From Ancylothrix sp. D3o (GTDB lineage: Bacteria > Cyanobacteriota > Cyanobacteriia > Cyanobacteriales > Oscillatoriaceae): DNA of 64,000 nt. Positions 40,891-49,675 of this stretch are shown here, piece after piece. The notes under the pieces are model-generated. The model made no database searches, was not told the DNA's origin, and saw only the letters and a list, made by a program, of their open reading frames with translations. Positions within the stretch are counted from its first letter, which is position 1, and the number at the start of each line of letters is the position of its first letter. The stretch lies in contig NZ_JAMXEX010000001.1 of assembly GCF_025370775.1 (NCBI RefSeq), positions 372,001 to 436,000 on the forward strand, read 5' to 3'. The position numbers and the translations under genes are program-made.

Positions 40891-42891
40891 ATGGAAACAA
40901 TCAGCAACCCACCCCTTAATTCACCCACACCTGATCTCGAAGATAATAGCGTTCAATCAGGAGAAGCTTACTTTATCCGACATGGGGAAAGTACCAGTAA
41001 CGAGCGTAACATTTTTGCCGGCATTTTAGATGTAGGACTCACCGCCTTTGGCAAACTGCAAGCACGTCGCGCCGGCACTGATCTTAAGAAAAAAGGTATC
41101 AAATTTGATGCCGTTTATGTTTCCCACATGAGACGAGCACGGCAAACTTGTGAAATTGCTCTTGCAGAAAGTCAAGCCCTAAAATCTCCTGATATTCCTA
41201 TTCATGTAGATCACCGCATTAGCGAGCGTTCTTTTGGTCTTTTTGCCGGCAGAAACTTAAATTTATTGCGTTTAGCTTTGGGTTATGAAGGCTTCGAGGA
41301 AATGTTACATTCCCATAACGAAGCACCACCAACCGGCGAAAAAATTGCCCAAGTTTATGCCCGCGCTTCCAGCTTTTATGAAGAAAAAGTTGTGCCGCAT
41401 TTAAAAAGAGGTGAAAACGTTTTAGTTGTTTGCCACCAGTATGTTTTAGAACCGCTGGCACTGCATTTAAGCCATTTACCACCAAGTGCTTATCATACTC
41501 TGAAATTGCCGAACGGAAAAGCACTGAGTCGGGAAGAGTTAGTTAAATATCGGGATACAGAATCAAGTGGTGCAGCTTCTCTGCGGAAAAAGATTAACGA
41601 TCTTTCAACTATGTGGGCAATTATGCTTTATGCCGGAGCATTTTTGCTAGGTACTTTAATTAAAGCTGTCACCGTTTCCGCAGGAATGCCGGCAGAATTA
41701 TTTAGAGCAATTATTGTTCTGTGCCTTGGCATTTCCACGTTTTATACTTACCTAGACATTGACTTTGCCGCCAGTAAGAAAAAAGTCACACCAACGATTA
41801 AAAATATCGTCAATTTTTGGATGGTAGCTCGCTGGGTTGTGGGGCTTTTCTTAATTTTTTCTGGAGTTTTGTCTCAAAATTCAGGGGATTTTTACAAAAT
41901 CTTGTGGGTGCTTTTCTGGATGGTGCCGCCGGCTCTTACTTCCTCAGTTTTATCAATTTTGTGGGGAGGCAATCTTTATCCTTCGGCTGTTATTTCCAGA
42001 ACCTTATCAATTATTGCGCCGCTGGCACTTCTCGGTACTTTAATTGTCGCCGGAAATCGCTTACCTATTAACGTTGCGAGTTTACAATTTTTCTTTCTGA
42101 TTTTGATTTTGGGTTTAGCGGTACCCGGAACTCTTGCTCAGTTGTGGCGTTCTAACTCTCCTGTTGACTCAAACCGGCATAGCAAAGAATGGAAATTTAT
42201 CGGCGTTTTGGCGGTTGCATTTATGGCATTAGCAACCGGCTTTCAATTTGCCCCAGATACTTTAATTTCGGATGTTTTTTCGCCGGTTGATACTAATCGC
42301 TCATTTATCGGTTTTCAACAGCTTGCCGTAGCACTTTTGGTATTTTTGTTAATGCGGGTTTTGGCAGTATTAACTGTAACTTTTGCCAAAGGCAAATTAA
42401 ATCATGCCGAAGCCCAAGATGCTTACATTTTGCTTGTCAATCCCAACTTTTTCTTGTGGGCGGCTCTTTTTAGCGGTGTAACTACAGATGCGAGTTCGGA
42501 TACTTTAAGCTATGCAATTTTTTGGGCCGGTTTAGGGTTTTTCTGCATTCCTGTACTTGAGCAAATTTTGTTTATGAATGCCTTTACGTCAGACATTCTT
42601 CGGGAAACCTTAAGGTCTTCAAGAATGGCAACAGAAGACGTGAAAAAACTTTTCCATAATTTAGATGCCGATGGAAGTGGAGTCCTCGACAAACCCGAAA
42701 TTATTGAGCTATTGGGGTTAATTGAAGATATGACTGTCGGTGAACGCAGTTCCGAAGAAATGCGTAGTTACATCACCGATTATCTTTTCAACATTCTTGA
42801 TAATGACAAAAATGGCACGGTTGATTTAAAAGAATTGGAAGACTATGTATCAACCTATGGGATGGTTGTCAACTTAAACATTGCGGAATAA
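40891..42891 (+). CDS. Histidine phosphatase - membrane - EF-hand fusion
   Basis: 666 aa with an unusual order. Residues 24-210 form a phosphoglycerate-mutase-like histidine phosphatase: RHG (30-32) with nucleophile His31, the ERSFGLFAG loop and a second catalytic His182 in VVCHQY. Residues 240-565 hold about eight to ten membrane segments that I cannot assign. Residues 585-655 carry two EF-hands: DADGSGVLDKPE (592-603) and DNDKNGTVDLKE (637-648), each with calcium ligands at positions 1, 3, 5 and 12. The phosphatase resembles dPGM (RHGESTSNE, DVGLTAFG) but is not a normal glycolytic mutase. A calcium-controlled membrane protein with a cytoplasmic phosphatase head is my inference. Confidence 0.85.
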   Translation: METISNPPLNSPTPDLEDNSVQSGEAYFIRHGESTSNERNIFAGILDVGLTAFGKLQARRAGTDLKKKGIKFDAVYVSHMRRARQTCEIALAESQALKSPDIPIHVDHRISERSFGLFAGRNLNLLRLALGYEGFEEMLHSHNEAPPTGEKIAQVYARASSFYEEKVVPHLKRGENVLVVCHQYVLEPLALHLSHLPPSAYHTLKLPNGKALSREELVKYRDTESSGAASLRKKINDLSTMWAIMLYAGAFLLGTLIKAVTVSAGMPAELFRAIIVLCLGISTFYTYLDIDFAASKKKVTPTIKNIVNFWMVARWVVGLFLIFSGVLSQNSGDFYKILWVLFWMVPPALTSSVLSILWGGNLYPSAVISRTLSIIAPLALLGTLIVAGNRLPINVASLQFFFLILILGLAVPGTLAQLWRSNSPVDSNRHSKEWKFIGVLAVAFMALATGFQFAPDTLISDVFSPVDTNRSFIGFQQLAVALLVFLLMRVLAVLTVTFAKGKLNHAEAQDAYILLVNPNFFLWAALFSGVTTDASSDTLSYAIFWAGLGFFCIPVLEQILFMNAFTSDILRETLRSSRMATEDVKKLFHNLDADGSGVLDKPEIIELLGLIEDMTVGERSSEEMRSYITDYLFNILDNDKNGTVDLKELEDYVSTYGMVVNLNIAE

Positions 42892-42909
42892 CAGAAACTT
42901 AACCGCAGG

Positions 42910-42951
42910 GCATCTTATGAATGTTTATCGGGATAAAGATTCATAAGATGC
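42910..42951. terminator. Perfect 13-bp hairpin between convergent genes
   Basis: GCATCTTATGAAT and its complement around 16 bases, which can pair further (TTTAT with ATAAA). It lies midway between the EF-hand fusion and the globin fusion. Confidence 0.7.
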
Positions 42952-42976
42952 AGCCTTAGCCTTTTTCTTGAGAAAG

Positions 42977-44863
42977 TTAAGCTTGATATTTTGAACCATC
43001 CGGCATTGTTGCGCCTTCTAAAAACGCTCCTTTTAACTCAGAAATACTCACCTTTGCATCTTTTAAATTTGCTCCATTCAAATACGAACCCTCCAAAATT
43101 GCCCCACTCAAACTCGCATTCCTCAAATTTACACCACTTAAATTTGCCTTACTCAAATCAGCACAAATCAAATTTGCACCCTTGAGATTTGCACTACTTA
43201 AATTAACCTCCATCAACTTCGCAAAACTCAAGTCCGCCTCCACAAGATTTGCACCGCTGAGTTTACATAAACTGAGATTTGCATTATTTAAATTCGCTTC
43301 TCTCAAATTAGCATTACTCAAATCACTTTCACTTAAATTTGCTTCACTCAAATTTGCTTGTGGCAAGTTAATCTTCACTAACTCAGCCCCCGAAACATCT
43401 AAACCTCTCAGCGAAACACCATCCTCATTCAAATCTTGCAAAGCTAAAATTCTCGCATAGCTGACTTTTACATGATGGGCTGCATCAATGGTACTCCAAG
43501 CTTGGTAATGAAATTGTTTTCGTCGATCTGGCGCTTCTTTAATAAATAAAACCACCGCCACCACTAAACTAATCGCATCAGCGCCATTTAACACCTCTCC
43601 TAGCCACGATTCTTCATCTCCAATTACATACACTACAGACATCACAACTGCGGCAATTAATGCAACTTTCCAAGCCGGCAATGACCAAAATATCTCGTTT
43701 AATTTAGCCGGCAATTCTTTGAGAGCCTTTCCCCAAGGCTGTTGAGAAACTAGCTCTTTAATTTGTTGATACTTTTCCGTTATGTTGTTCAAAAATTCTT
43801 GAACAATCTCGTTATTAAATCCAAAGCTGAATAAACCCGGCTTTGCTTTGGAACCCTCAACTTCGTTTAATTCTTCTTTTGCTTCTGGCTTAGATTCTGG
43901 CGGTTTTTGTTCTCGCACAGAAGCGGCAGAAATTTCTCTTGCACCTTTTAACATTTGCGCTGTAATTAATCGCAACGCATCCCCCCACGCATCCTTAACT
44001 TCTTTTGTCCATTCGTCGCCCAAATATTCCTCAAAAGTGCTCAATAAAGCTTGTCCAACGGCAGGGTAATATTTGGGAATTGCCCCATAACCAATATGTC
44101 TTGCTCCCAAAACATTTAAAACCTGTGCCAATGCTTCTGGATTTCGCAGACTTTCTACAACAACTACTAAAGAATTTATCAGTTTTTTGTGTTGGTTGGT
44201 CATCTCTGTTTTAGCAAACAACGGTTTTACTTCTGGATGCGCTTCAAAGAGATATTCATAAAATCTGGCAGCAAATTCCTCGGCGCGAGGTTTAATTTTT
44301 TCAAAGCTATTTTCTAGCAGTTCCACCGGCAACTCTTTTGTCACCGAGGAGTTTTCTTCTTCGGTAATAGATGCCGGTATTTCTGTTGGCTTCACCTCTT
44401 CTTCAGTAATTAAAGTTTTGTCTTTAACGTTAGGTTTTTCTGATTTTTCAGTTACCGATTCTATCCCCGCACCTTTTAACATTTGAGCGCTAATGGCAGC
44501 AAAGGCATCTACCCAAGCTTTTTTAACTTCCGGTGTCCAATCTTTCTCTAAATATTGCTCAAAAGTTGTTAATAAAGCTTGTCCAACCGCAGGATAATAT
44601 TCAGAAATTGCCCCATAACCAACGTGCCTGGCTCCCAAGGCATTTAAAACTTGTCCTAACGCTTCGGGATTTCGCAGACTTTCTACCACCAAAACCAAAG
44701 AACTTAACAGCTTTTTTTGTTGCTTTTCCATATCGGTTTTAGCAAAAAGCGGTTTTACCTCTGGATAGGCAATAAACAAGTTTTCGTAAAAGCTTACTGC
44801 AAATTGATCGGCGCGAGGTTTAACTTGCTCAAAACTTTGCTCTAAAAGTTCCACATCTAACAT
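42977..44863 (-). CDS. Double-globin membrane protein with pentapeptide repeats
   Basis: 628 aa. Two globin domains (about 3-135 and 180-310) are near copies of each other. Each keeps a proximal His in GARHVGYG or GARHIGYG (His80, His256), a B10-like Tyr in FYENLF/FYEYLF (26 and 202) and an E7-like Gln (48 and 224), as in flavohaemoglobin-type globins. There is no reductase domain. A charged linker, two hydrophobic segments (about 396-415 and 427-442) and a right-handed pentapeptide-repeat region of A(N/D)LxxA units (about 485-620) follow. The ATG at 44863 has GGAG eight bases upstream. It follows the 105-aa gene by 15 bp, so the two form an operon. Confidence 0.88.
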   Translation of the reverse strand: MLDVELLEQSFEQVKPRADQFAVSFYENLFIAYPEVKPLFAKTDMEKQQKKLLSSLVLVVESLRNPEALGQVLNALGARHVGYGAISEYYPAVGQALLTTFEQYLEKDWTPEVKKAWVDAFAAISAQMLKGAGIESVTEKSEKPNVKDKTLITEEEVKPTEIPASITEEENSSVTKELPVELLENSFEKIKPRAEEFAARFYEYLFEAHPEVKPLFAKTEMTNQHKKLINSLVVVVESLRNPEALAQVLNVLGARHIGYGAIPKYYPAVGQALLSTFEEYLGDEWTKEVKDAWGDALRLITAQMLKGAREISAASVREQKPPESKPEAKEELNEVEGSKAKPGLFSFGFNNEIVQEFLNNITEKYQQIKELVSQQPWGKALKELPAKLNEIFWSLPAWKVALIAAVVMSVVYVIGDEESWLGEVLNGADAISLVVAVVLFIKEAPDRRKQFHYQAWSTIDAAHHVKVSYARILALQDLNEDGVSLRGLDVSGAELVKINLPQANLSEANLSESDLSNANLREANLNNANLSLCKLSGANLVEADLSFAKLMEVNLSSANLKGANLICADLSKANLSGVNLRNASLSGAILEGSYLNGANLKDAKVSISELKGAFLEGATMPDGSKYQA

Positions 44864-44878
44864 TATCAATTCTCCATT

Positions 44879-45196
44879 TTACAAATTCAAGTTTTCTAGC
44901 TCTTGCGACAAAATTGCCATAAATTCATCGGAATTTTTAATCCCCATTTCTCCCAAAGCTTTCCATTCCTCTGAAGTGTAATCTAAATCCTGCCCCATGA
45001 CATCTTGCGTCCAATAAGCTAAATTAGACGGATTTTCCATGAGGTCATAAGTCAATTTTAAGAGATCCAAACCTTGCGTTTTTTCACGGACTTTGACCGT
45101 CAAACAAAAAGTTAATAATTTGGCTAAGTTGCTGTCGGGGGGAATGGAAATTAAAAAAGCCATCGTCTGAGCAAGGGTAAATCTGTCTAATTTCAT
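44879..45196 (-). CDS. Hypothetical protein upstream of the globin fusion
   Basis: 105 aa, mostly helical by composition, without membrane or signal segments; I do not recognise it. The C-terminal half is acidic (LDYTSEEWKALGEMG). The start is supported by AAGGAGAT. Being co-transcribed with the double globin, it may assist or regulate it, but nothing in the sequence shows how. Confidence 0.7.
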   Translation of the reverse strand: MKLDRFTLAQTMAFLISIPPDSNLAKLLTFCLTVKVREKTQGLDLLKLTYDLMENPSNLAYWTQDVMGQDLDYTSEEWKALGEMGIKNSDEFMAILSQELENLNL

Positions 45197-45275
45197 TGAT
45201 ATCTCCTTTATAATTTGGAATGGATAAATTATAGTTTAAAATAAATTAGTATGGAATTTAAGGAAGAAATCTCTC

Positions 45276-45689
45276 ATGCCCTATCATGTTGTCTATGATG
45301 GCAATTGTAATCTTTGTGTAACTTTGGTGCAATTGCTAGAAAATTTAGATAAAGGTCAACAATTTAACTACATTCCCATGCAAGACCAAACCGGCCTAAA
45401 CCGTTTTGGAATAACACCGGCAGATTGTGAATTAGGGATGATTTTAATTGATGCAAAAACGCCAGATCGCCGCTGGCAAGGAAGCGACGCCGCCGAAGAA
45501 ATAGGCCGACTGCTGCCAGCCGGAGAAATTTTTGTTTCTGCCTATCGGGCGCTACCCGGTTTAAAATGGGCGGGAGATCGATTTTATGAACAAATACGCG
45601 ATAACCGTTATACACTTTTTGGTAAACGCAACTCTACCTATGAGCCGGTTTACAAAAGCGATTGCGGTTGTACGCCTAAGACTGAGTAG
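45276..45689 (+). CDS. DCC-family thiol-disulfide oxidoreductase-like protein
   Basis: 137 aa of the DUF393 family. It is named after the DxxCxxC motif, here DGNCNLC (residues 8-14), a thioredoxin-like redox site. There is no export signal, so it should act in the cytoplasm. The last four codons overlap the end of the convergent 143-aa gene by 14 bp. Confidence 0.88.
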   Translation: MPYHVVYDGNCNLCVTLVQLLENLDKGQQFNYIPMQDQTGLNRFGITPADCELGMILIDAKTPDRRWQGSDAAEEIGRLLPAGEIFVSAYRALPGLKWAGDRFYEQIRDNRYTLFGKRNSTYEPVYKSDCGCTPKTE

Positions 45690-46107
45690 AACCATTAAAC
45701 ACCTCAAGAATTTGCCGGCACAAGAGTTTTAACTTTTCTCCAGCCGCATCAGAAGGCGACTTATCGCCAACAAATTGCCAATTTTCCACCGTAGAAAAGC
45801 GCCATTGTTTGCCGGTGTGATCAAACCCCGCCGCCTCCACACCAATAGCCCGCCGGCAGCCATCGAGAGGATCGTCATAAAAGCGAATCTGAATCAAAAT
45901 GCTGCGACTTTGAAAAGACCGCGATAACCCCGGAAAATGAAAACCAATATCAATCGAATCAGGATCAACCAATTCGCGGGTATCAGGATCATTCATCCAA
46001 GGTTTGAGATCCACCCGCAACTCTGGAAACTCTGACTTAAACAAATTCACGACAGCCGCGATTTTGCTTGCCAATTCAAAATTTTTCACTTGTTCCGCTG
46101 CATTCAC
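45676..46107 (-). CDS. Hypothetical protein, 143 aa
   Basis: Unrecognised soluble protein. It seems to be an alpha/beta domain with IDIGFHFPGLSRSF and ILIQIRFYDD strands. GTG start, supported by AGGGGAG nine bases upstream. It overlaps the end of the DCC gene tail-to-tail and is divergent from the 128-aa gene. Codon use and ribosome binding site make it real. Confidence 0.65.
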   Translation of the reverse strand: MNAAEQVKNFELASKIAAVVNLFKSEFPELRVDLKPWMNDPDTRELVDPDSIDIGFHFPGLSRSFQSRSILIQIRFYDDPLDGCRRAIGVEAAGFDHTGKQWRFSTVENWQFVGDKSPSDAAGEKLKLLCRQILEVFNGSTQS

Positions 46108-46244
46108 TCCAACACACTCCCCTACTAACGATGCTCTCAGATTGTGATCTAATGGTTTGAGATGGGCAGAGACGTTTTTTTATCTCAAGATAGCCCATAT
46201 CTTGCCAAAGTAGCCCAAACCACAGAAGATCAGGAGTCAAAGAA

Positions 46245-46631
46245 ATGGCCATACCCTGCCACATCCTTGTTGTAGGCAACCCCGCAGTTATTTATGCAAG
46301 TCGCAATGGTAGCCCCGAAAAAGTACGCCGCATCCTCAAACCTTTCTTAGAAAAATTTTTGCAAGAGAGGGAAACTGCCGGTGAATACTGCGACACCCCC
46401 GAATGCTTAGTTGCTCAAATTGTGGTGCGATTTGGGTTTGAAATTTGCGAGGATGATTTTTCTAACCTCCGAGTTGGGGTAGCGTTTAATTCCGATGTGC
46501 AGTACCTTTACTCTGTGGCCCCAGATTGGACAGTGACGGTATGGGTACCCACAGAAGAATACCGCCAAAATCCCAGTCTGGGGCTAAAAGCCTGCCAGCA
46601 ACTCGAAAACGAAGGCTGGACTATGGAATAA
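46245..46631 (+). CDS. Hypothetical protein, 128 aa
   Basis: Unrecognised. Residues 1-20 (AIPCHILVVGNPAVIYASRN) look like a beta strand and loop; the middle has PFLEKFLQERE and ICEDDFSNLRVGVAF; it ends LKACQQLENEGWTME. No membrane segment. AGGAG eight bases before the ATG supports the start. No operon partner is apparent. Confidence 0.65.
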   Translation: MAIPCHILVVGNPAVIYASRNGSPEKVRRILKPFLEKFLQERETAGEYCDTPECLVAQIVVRFGFEICEDDFSNLRVGVAFNSDVQYLYSVAPDWTVTVWVPTEEYRQNPSLGLKACQQLENEGWTME

Positions 46632-46665
46632 ACTTTATATTAATTCTCACCAACAATAAACCTAA

Positions 46666-46698
46666 CCCCCCTGCCTCGTTCCCTACAAGGCAAGGGGG
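46666..46698. terminator. Terminator between convergent genes
   Basis: CCCCCTGCCT and AGGCAAGGGGG arms with one mismatch around a 12-base loop, then an A-run, so it should end the minus-strand gene as well as the plus-strand one. Confidence 0.65.
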
Positions 46699-46724
46699 AA
46701 AAAAAGGGAGAGGTTGATAGGGGG

Positions 46725-49040
46725 TTAGATTTCAGATGCCGGCAATACCCTAACCCGTGCAAACCTTAAACCGCTGACGCCTTGCAAAGGTTCCACCATT
46801 CCGCATTCAATCTCACTTTCTACCCAACCTTCCCGCGCCAAATAACGCAAATATTCTTGATATTGCCCGTACTCTCCATCTGTGGAATAAACCACCGTCA
46901 GCATTCCCGGTTGAGTAATGCGGGTTTGGCTGTGACTTTCCACGCCTTTATCAATTCGCTTTTTGACAATTTCATAACGAGTATCGCGTGTACCGCGCAC
47001 ATCAAACAAATTATCGGTTTGTTCATCGTGGAAAATATCAACAGTTGAATCTTGAACTAATACCAAATGTGTGACTTGCATTTTGGTACTATATTGGTCT
47101 TGAATTTTAAACGCTGTGCGAGCACAATCACACAAAGCCCGTAGTTGTTCATAGCGCAAACTTCGCAAATGAAACGGCGTAAATTTTGGGTCTATGGATG
47201 CACCGGCATAAATCATGTGATCAATGCCGTCGGTAAATTCTACATCACAATAGTGCGGTGTAATTTCCTGCATTCTTCCTTGCCAGCGTTCCCAAGTTTC
47301 CCTAAGCAGCATATTAATTTGATTGATCGTTTGATCGTAATGAGCACGAGCGACATATACACATTCGTGTTCATTGGCGCAATGCTGCCGGTAAGTTTCG
47401 ACAGCCTGCTGCGCTTCTTCTCCACAGCTTGCAAAATAATCAAAGTAAATTTCGACTTGTTCTTTTAAATATTGGGTGGCGGTGACTTCTGCATCAACGG
47501 TGACTTCTTCTTGCAATTTTTCGGCATATTCTTTTAAGTCTATTTTTAATTGCTCACCAAGGGAAGTTTTTTGATTGTTACAAACTGCTGTAACTATGGC
47601 AATTGCTAAACGGAATTGTTCGATTAAATCTGCTTGAATTGCACGGTTTCTTTCTTCAGAAGAACCGCGAATATCGGAAATGCCATACAAGGGGTAAACA
47701 TCATTAAAAACGATGGGTTCCGGCGGTAAACCCCAACTGCGGCGCTCGGCTTCTTGCAAAAATCGCCACTCAACGGCGGGGTGGATGTTGTGGAGGGTGG
47801 TAACGCGCTGCTGGATGGCGGATCTTAAGGCTGCAAGAAAGGCGGGGATAAGGGTTTCGGCGTTTTGGCTGTCTGTGCTGTTGAAGTTGTTGGGGCGGTC
47901 GCTGGTTAGGCCCACTAAACCGGCAAGTTGGCCGGTGCTTGGTGTGGAGTCGGTGGCTTTAATAACTAGGGGAATAAGTAGCATAGAACGCACTCCCATT
48001 TGCAAAAGTGTGCGCTCACATTCGGTTTGACAATCTGCTGCTAAGTCGGCAATATTTAAGACTTGATTGGCTTTGGCGGCGCGTAAAAAATGTGAGCCGC
48101 GTAGGGATTGCATGGGATAGGTGGTTGGGTTTAGTTTGTCGCTGATATTGCCTAAAAATATCTGGGCTTTGTCGCGTTCTATGCTTAAAACAACGGTATT
48201 TTGAGCGCGAAATAGGGATCTTAAATGCCGGTTAATTTTGCTGAATTTACTGGGGCGTAAAATTGAGTCTCGCTGAATTAAAAGCTGAATAAGTCGCCGT
48301 TGGGTTTCTTGGGGGGTGATGTCGAATCCCACAAGCAAAAAATGTCCTTCGATGTGGTAATTTTCTAGTTTCAGCCGATTTTCTAAGCTTGACAAATTAG
48401 GCAAAACATGATAAAATTTACCATTTTTTTTACCTGGATAAGAAACCGGTTGTAAATCGGCAAATTCATCAATGGAGTTAAGGCGGGAGATTTTTAGAAG
48501 GTGAGATTCCAGCCAAAATTGAATATAGCGGGGTTCCCGGTAGAGGGGACTTTGGACGGTGACGGTGAGGGGTTCTTCTAATTCTACAGGGTCGGTAAAG
48601 TTAAGGTGATAAAGTTGTTTGAAAATTTGACAAATTAGATGTTGCCGGTAGAGGCGGTTTTCTTGGGGTGTATCAAAATCGGCAAAAATTTCAGTGAGTT
48701 GGGTGGGTTTTGTTTCGAGGGTGTGGGTGTCGGTGCCGGTGAGACGGCAAAATGTTTCGTTAGCGTGGGTGAGGGTAAAATTGTTGGGGTGAATGGCTGC
48801 GATCAGTAGCCTTTGGGAGCTAGGCGAGCCGGTGAGCCAGTCGAAATTGTGCGTTTTGGCTTGGTGTTGGTCAATTTCTGGCATTTGGGATGCCGGTAAA
48901 GCCACAGGTTGTAAAACTGAGTTAATTTTTTTGGCTTTTGTTTGAGCGAGTTTGCCTGGTTTGCCGGCTTTGTCTTGGCTGGCAACTTGCCTGTCGCTGC
49001 GGTTGTTGTTTAAATCAAAATTGGGCTCGGAAGTAGACAT
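46725..49040 (-). CDS. PAS/GAF sensor protein with unfamiliar C-terminal domain
   Basis: 771 aa, no membrane segment and no kinase or cyclase motifs. A low-complexity N-terminus (1-70) leads to a PAS-like domain (about 75-240, AAIHPNNFTLTHANETFCRLTG quoted in part: LTHANETFCRL), then a GAF domain (about 265-410). The remaining 350 residues start at FNDVYPLYGISDIRGSSEERN and contain long helices and a segment HMIYAGASIDPKFTPFHLRSL; I cannot assign this part to an output family. It could be a sensory scaffold or a new effector domain. Confidence 0.7.
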   Translation of the reverse strand: MSTSEPNFDLNNNRSDRQVASQDKAGKPGKLAQTKAKKINSVLQPVALPASQMPEIDQHQAKTHNFDWLTGSPSSQRLLIAAIHPNNFTLTHANETFCRLTGTDTHTLETKPTQLTEIFADFDTPQENRLYRQHLICQIFKQLYHLNFTDPVELEEPLTVTVQSPLYREPRYIQFWLESHLLKISRLNSIDEFADLQPVSYPGKKNGKFYHVLPNLSSLENRLKLENYHIEGHFLLVGFDITPQETQRRLIQLLIQRDSILRPSKFSKINRHLRSLFRAQNTVVLSIERDKAQIFLGNISDKLNPTTYPMQSLRGSHFLRAAKANQVLNIADLAADCQTECERTLLQMGVRSMLLIPLVIKATDSTPSTGQLAGLVGLTSDRPNNFNSTDSQNAETLIPAFLAALRSAIQQRVTTLHNIHPAVEWRFLQEAERRSWGLPPEPIVFNDVYPLYGISDIRGSSEERNRAIQADLIEQFRLAIAIVTAVCNNQKTSLGEQLKIDLKEYAEKLQEEVTVDAEVTATQYLKEQVEIYFDYFASCGEEAQQAVETYRQHCANEHECVYVARAHYDQTINQINMLLRETWERWQGRMQEITPHYCDVEFTDGIDHMIYAGASIDPKFTPFHLRSLRYEQLRALCDCARTAFKIQDQYSTKMQVTHLVLVQDSTVDIFHDEQTDNLFDVRGTRDTRYEIVKKRIDKGVESHSQTRITQPGMLTVVYSTDGEYGQYQEYLRYLAREGWVESEIECGMVEPLQGVSGLRFARVRVLPASEI

Positions 49041-49675
49041 GGGTGATGCACCTGTAATGTGTGAAATTAAGACAGGGTTGTTGTTGAAAACAAGGCCGGT
49101 GGTACTTCCAAGGCAAGCCTGGAGCTATACCCCCAGATGCTATCGAGGCTGGGTATTCTCCCTTAAGATAAAATGTGATGCACCCGTTGTCTGCCTAGTT
49201 GTCTGACAAGTTTAGGCATTTGTTTAAACTTTGTTTTATTTTAAGCGTCTTTTTTGCGAATTAAAATACTTCCCAGACAGAAATCTATAAATTCTTGCTA
49301 TCTTTACCAAATCTTTACTGACTCCATCTCTGGCGGCTCTCTACCCGATAAGAAAATGGCCGATGAGCGCTATCACGATATATCTCTATAAAAACCAAAA
49401 TTCCGGGTATTGAGGTATGGCTAGGAATTGCTGATAACTGCGCTCAAAATCACAACTTTTAAAGATATTATTTTTTTGTTGCCGTTTTTTGCCAGTAAAT
49501 TTCGCGCTTTGTTTCTGGATGTCCGGATCGCGTCTCGCCTTTTGGTACAAGTAGCTAATGCAGCTTGCATCGTTACAAAAACTTTCCTATTTTTGGCTTT
49601 TGTTGAACTTGCTTAGAGTTCTTGCCAATTCGTCATTGATTTTTTCTAATTAACCCTATTGATTAGCAGGCTTTT
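49041..49675. other. 635-bp divergent intergenic region
   Basis: Separates the PAS/GAF protein from the TPR protein. A 62-codon frame at 49428-49616 lacks a ribosome binding site and coding character. I see nothing else. Confidence 0.35.

Noticed and set aside
40891-41600. Glycolytic phosphoglycerate mutase (gpm)
   Set aside because: Catalytic histidines are present, but the domain is fused to a membrane and EF-hand protein, so a normal glycolytic role is unlikely.
49428-49616. 62-codon frame before the TPR gene
   Set aside because: No ribosome binding site or recognisable protein; could equally be promoter DNA.
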